From Kiritimatiellia bacterium (lineage in GTDB: Bacteria; Verrucomicrobiota; Kiritimatiellia; WLWN01), in assembly GCA_012103575.1 (NCBI GenBank), contig WLWN01000001.1:573792-637791 (forward strand): DNA of 64,000 bases, written 5' to 3'. Under the pieces are notes generated by a model. The model saw only the letters and a list, made by a program, of their open reading frames with translations, did no database searches and was not told the DNA's origin. Positions within the stretch are counted from its first letter, which is position 1. Each line of letters opens with the position of its first letter. Shown here piece by piece: positions 25,001 to 31,000 of the stretch. The position numbers and the translations under genes were made by a program.

Positions 25001-28000
25001 AGTTTGAAGAAACGCTAAAGCCGAAGGTGGATGGAGTCATTCATCTGGATCAAGCCACGCAGCATTTGCCTTTAGACTTTTTTGTTTTGTTTTCCTCCGT
25101 AGCCGGAGCCATCGGCAACGTGGGTCAAGCGGATTACGCCACGGCCAATGCGTTTATGGATACTTTTGCCAGATATCGAAATTCTCGGATGGACTCAGAG
25201 AGAAGTGGCCAAACGCTTTCGATGAATTGGCCGTTATGGAAAGAAGGGGGAATGGGCGTGGATGAAGCCACCGAGCAGATGATGCGAGAGAAGACGGGTA
25301 TGGCGGCGATGCAAACCGCCGCAGGAATCGAAGCCTTTTATCAGGGCTTATCTTCAGGAGCTTCTCAAGTAATGGTCATGGAAGGGAACGTAGAAAAAAT
25401 CAGACACCTTTTCCTTGCAGATCAACCGGTAGCGTTTTTCGAAAAACCATCTGCCGTGGAAATAGATCCCGCTATCCTCGGAGAAAAGACCTTGTATGCA
25501 TTCAAAAAACTGTTTGGAGAAATGATCAAATTATCTGTTTCTAAAATCAATCCCGAAGAGCCCTTCGAGAGCTATGGGGTCGACTCGATATTGATCACGC
25601 AATTGAATCAAAAACTAGCGGGTGTGTTTGATGAGATTTCTAAAACGTTGTTTTTTGAATATGGAACCCTGGGCTCCTTGAGCGATTATTTTGTAAAGGA
25701 ATATCCAGGCGCTTGTGCCCGGTGGACCGGAGTTCAGAATCAAGCATTCGATGAGCCTGCGCGCCCTGTGCCTGAGTCAGTTTCGCCAAGAGCCTTTCCT
25801 TCGTTGACTTCCTTTCAATTCAGCCCAGAGCGTTTTGGAGGGAGAACCAGAGTGATGAGTGCCAAGAGGACCCACGATCCCATTGCCATCATTGGTTTGA
25901 GCGGTCGTTACCCTCAGGCCTACAACGTAGAAGAATACTGGAATCATTTAAAGACCGGGAAAGATTGTATCACCGAGATTCCCCGGGACCGCTGGTCGTT
26001 GGAAGGCTTTTTCCATGAAGATTTCGAAGAAGCGGTGGCGCAGGGAAAAAGTTATAGTAAGTGGGGCGGATTTTTAGAAGGGTTTTCAGAGTTTGATCCC
26101 TTGTTCTTTAACATTTCTTCGCATGAAGCAATGAGTATGGATCCTCAGGAGCGTCTTTTTCTGCAGACCTGCTGGGAGGTGTGTGAAGATGGGGGATACA
26201 CGCGGGAGAAGATCGCTATACAGCATCATGGGAAAGTAGGTGTTTTTGCAGGGATCACCAAAACGGGGTTTGATTTATATGGCCCTGAACTTTGGAAGAA
26301 AGGAGAGCCGGTTTTCCCCCATACGTCCTTTAGCTCAGTGGCCAACCGAGTTTCTTATCTGTTGAACCTGAAAGGACCGAGCATGCCGATAGACACGATG
26401 TGTTCCTCGTCGTTAACCGCGATTCATGAAGCGTGTAAGCATGTGGATCAAGGGGAATGTGAGCTGGCGATAGCCGGTGGCGTGAATCTGTATCTTCATC
26501 CTTCTACGTATAGGGGTCTTTGTGCTCAACGGATGCTTGCGTTGGATAGACAGTGCAGAAGTTTTGGTAAAGGGGGCAATGGATTTGTTCCCGGAGAAGG
26601 GGTTGGAGCGGTGTTGCTGAAACGATTATCGCAGGCACTGTTCGATGGAGATCATATATATGGTGTGATTAGGGGAACGAGTGCGAATCATGGGGGCAAA
26701 ACGAATGGATACACGGTGTCGAACCCTAAAGTTCAAGCGGAGCTCATTCGAGAAACATTAGATAAGACCGGAATTGACGCCCGCACGGTTAGTTACATAG
26801 AAGCACATGGGACAGCGACCGAATTAGGAGATCCCATCGAAGTCGCAGGGTTGAGCCAGGCCTTTCAACAGGATACGGTGGACACCGGATTCTGTGCGTT
26901 GGGTTCGGCAAAATCGAACGTGGGCCACCTGGAAGCGGCGGCGGGGATGGCTGGAGTAACGAAAATACTGCTTCAAATGAAGCATAAAGTTTTGGTTCCG
27001 AGTCTACATGCCAAGGAATTGAATCCGAATATTAATTTTAGTAAAACACCGTTTGTTGTTCAGCAAGAGCTGGGTGAATGGAGGTCTCCGTTTCTTGAAC
27101 GGGATGGAGCTGGCAAGGAATATCCTAGAATAGCGGGGATATCATCTTTCGGTGCCGGAGGAGCGAACGCGCATGTGATCATCGAGGAATATAACGGGCA
27201 GAGGTCAGGAGCCAGAGAACAGAAATCAGAAAGGCTAGACCAACCGGCATTGATTGTGTTGTCGGCGAAGAATGAAGACCGACTCAAAGCTTATGCCGGA
27301 AAGATCTGTGAATATGTTAGATCCAACATCCAGGATCAAGAATCCAACATCCAGGATCTAGCCTACACCCTCCAGATTGGTCGGGAAGCCATGGAAGAAC
27401 GCTTAGGTTTGATTGTTCATTCCATGAAAGAGCTTGAGCAAAAGCTGCAAGGCTTTATAGAGGGCCGGGAGGATGTGGAGGATCTTTATCTTGGCCAGGT
27501 GAAACGCAACAAAGAGACGTTGGCTGTTTTTATGGCGGACGAAGAATTGCAGGAAGCCATGGACAAGTGGGTTCAGCGCGGAAAGTTTTCGAAGCTCTTA
27601 GATCTATGGGTAAAGGGGTTAATTTTTGATTGGAACAAACTTTATAGAGAAAATAAACCTCACCGCATTAGTCTTCCGACCTATCCATTTGCACGGGAAC
27701 GGTATTGGGTTGAGGGCAAGGATCAAACAGCTGAGAGAAATGGTTCAGCGAAAAGGAATGGAACGAACGGCACAAACGGAACGACCAGGAAGCAGGACCC
27801 AGAATTTTCAATTTCTACCGATACCAGCTCTAGGTGGGAATTCTCTTTGCCGAAGGACGCTAAAGAAGAGATGTCTCATGATTCCAATTTCGGGACCGAA
27901 GAAAAAGCAACATTATTTGTTCAGCAACTGGTTGCAGATCAGTTGGGAAAACCGATCCATAAGATTGATACACAGACGGGTCTTTTTGATATGGGTTTAA

Positions 28001-31000
28001 CTTCTCACCATCTTCTAAAAGTAACCCAAGAGATTAAAAATAAAATTCATAATGACTTTTCTCCGACTTCATTTTTTGAGTATCCAACCCTTTCAGATTT
28101 AACCTCTCATCTCGTTAACACCTATTCAAGTGCTGTAAATCGGCTGCAAATAACAAAAAAGAAATATCAGATACGAGAAACGAATGTAAAAGAAATAGAC
28201 GCTGATTCGTCAGGGAAAACACTTTCTATTATTCGGAATCAGGCTGATCGATATAAGCCTTTTCCATTGACTGATATTCAGGAATCGTTTCTAAGTGGGC
28301 GTAAACTGGGTTCTGGTGGGGGAGTAGGATGTCACGTTTATTTCGAAATAGAGTTTAGTGGAATCGATATCTACCGTTTAAAAAAGGTCTGGAATCGTTT
28401 GATTGAGTACCACGAAATGCTGCGCGCGGTCATTTCATCCAATGGACAACAAAAAATTCTAAAGGACACGCTCCCCTATGAATTTAAGGTCATTGATTTG
28501 CGCAGGAAAAGTAACTCTGATCAATGTAAATATCTAGAAAAGCTCAGAACAAAAATGTCTCATAAGGTGTATCAGCCAGATCAGTGGCCATTTTTTGGGA
28601 TTCGCATAAGTATGTGTTCTGATAAACAGATTCTTCATTTTAGCATCGATACTATGATCGCGGATGGGTTTAGCCTACAAATGCTCTTTCAGCAATGGCA
28701 GAGGGCCTATCAGGATCCTGAATGGGAATTACCAAAAATAAACATATCTTTTCGTGACTATACATTGGCCGTCAAAAAATTCGAGGATTCAACCTATTAT
28801 AAGAAGGATTTAGACTATTGGGTAAAGAAACTGGAGAATATGCCTTCAGGCCCATTATTTCCTCTAAAAACAAGATTAGACAGACCCATCAACGATGAAA
28901 AGTATACAGGTATTAGATTAGAGGGAACCCTTGTAAAAGAAGAGTGGCAAGTCCTTAAAAAGTGCGGAGAAAGATTGAATGTATCGCCGACTGTTTTATT
29001 GCTTAACACTTTTACGGAAGTTCTTCGTGTTTATTGTGGTCAGGAAACTTTTTCTGTTATCTTAACCTTTTTTAATCGCTTATTAGATCCGCAGCTAGAT
29101 CGCGTTCTGGGACCTTTTATTTCGACCAATATATTTGTGGCGGAAGAAAAAGAAGACCGAAGATTTCAAGAAACAATTCAGCATAATCAAAAAATTCTTT
29201 TTGAAAATTTAAGTCATAACTATGCGAGTGGAATCAGAGTGTTACGAGAGCTGAAAAAAAGGCGCAAGATATCAAAAACTCTATCCCTGCCTGTTGTCTT
29301 CACCTCTTTGTTGGGTCATGAAGAAAAGGACGATGTTGGGAAACGTTTTTTAGAGAAAGTTTCCTTTTCAGCAGCACAGACACCCCAAGTCTATTTAGAT
29401 CACCAGGTCAGGGAAGATAAGGGGGCACTAAAGTTTAATTGGGATGTCGCCAGAGGTTATTATGAGCCGGGTCTAATGGATCAAATTTTTTCAAATTATT
29501 GTCGTGTGCTTCGGATGCTTGCAACCGATTTTGATCGATGGAAAATGGAACAATGGAGCTCTATAGTGAAGAAGCCCCCATTTCTTAGGCGAGCATCTTT
29601 GAATGAAGAAAATGGTGCAACCAGTCATAAGGTTCCGATCGATTTATTGAATAAAAAAGCGGTTGAAAAAGACTTGCAATTTAAACTTTTTCCAGATGAA
29701 AGATTCAATACTTTTCCTTTAACAGATCAGCAGCAAGCATACGCTTTTGGACGGACTAAGTACGGCTCCAAGATCAGTATTCAGCTTTATATGTCTTTTG
29801 AAGTAGAGGGCCTAGATATCATACGTCTTGAAACAGCGTGGCGCAAAGTGATGGAAGCTCATGAGATGCTGACTACGGTTATTCACGCTAATGGAACTCA
29901 ACAGGTCTTAGAAAACGTGCCTGAATTCCGGATCAAGACGACTGATTTGAGGGGGAGAACAGCAGAGGCTGTTGAGGATGAATTAAGAAGGGTGGAGTCC
30001 TCGATGATGGCCAAACAATGTCCTTTAGGTGAATGGCCTTATTTTGATCTGCAGGTGTCACTTATCAATGAGGCAGAATCAAGAATTCACTTCAGTACTG
30101 ATTTAATTATAGCGGATGGTACAAGTATTTACCTTGTGCTGAAAGAACTCTTTTATTTCTATGAGAATCCAGCCGAGCTTTCCCCTAAAAATAAAATTAC
30201 ATTCCGTGATTACATCTTATCCCTACAGAACTATCAGAAAACCGAAGGTTATAGGGGAAGTTTACAGTATTGGAAAAACAAATTTTCCGATATTCCTCCG
30301 GGGCCCGAGCTGCCTATGTATGAAGAGGGCGGGATCCATAAAACCGAGCGCCTTGAAGGAACGCTTGGACATTGGAATGTACTTAAAGAAAAGGCCGCAG
30401 AGTTATCTATATCCCCCAGCATAATTTTACTCACGGTCTATGCCGAAGTACTAGCAGCATGGTCGGATTCTGAGTCCTTTACTATTGTGGTTCCAAGTTG
30501 GGAAAGATTACCCCTTCATGCTGATATTAATCAAGTGGTAGGTGATTTTACCGCTATGAGCTGGCTTGTCATCAAGAGAGAAGAGAAATCATTTGAAGAG
30601 AAGTTGCGCTCCCATCATGAGTCTGTTCAAGAAGACCTATCACACAGGGCTGTTAGTGGATTAAAAGCCTTAAGGATGGTTGGAACGAAAAACAGGCATA
30701 AAAAGATGCTCACCTTCCTTATCGTTTTCACTAATTTGGATAGTTCACCCACCTTTGAGTTTCCTAAGGGTTTTACATCCGGAAAATCATTGAGTCAGAC
30801 ACCACAGGTTCATGTGGATAATATAAGCTTAGAAGAGAATAGACACCTGTCTCTTCATTGGGACGTGATAAAAGGTCTTTTCCCGGAGGGTATGATGCAG
30901 GAGCTATTTGCAGGTTATCAGCGAGTATTGGAGTGTTTGGCAAATGATCCGCAGAGTTGGCAGAGAACCAATTTTGACTCATTGATTAATGCACAACCCG

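Larger units (their letters stand above)
21346..25720 (+). other. Module 4: KS-DH(inactive)-KR-ACP
   Basis: KS4 follows the beta-branching ACPs and has DTACSSS, ETHGTGT and SNIGHTSAA. In DH4 the catalytic HxxxGxxxxP reads DQVNRRKVLP: His to Asp and Gly to Arg, so dehydration is unlikely. KR4 is intact (GGAGGLG, FSSVAGA, QADYATANAF). ACP5 has YGVDSILI. Predicted outcome: beta-hydroxyl. The KS flank carries an in-frame palindromic insert (22755-22791). Confidence 0.8.
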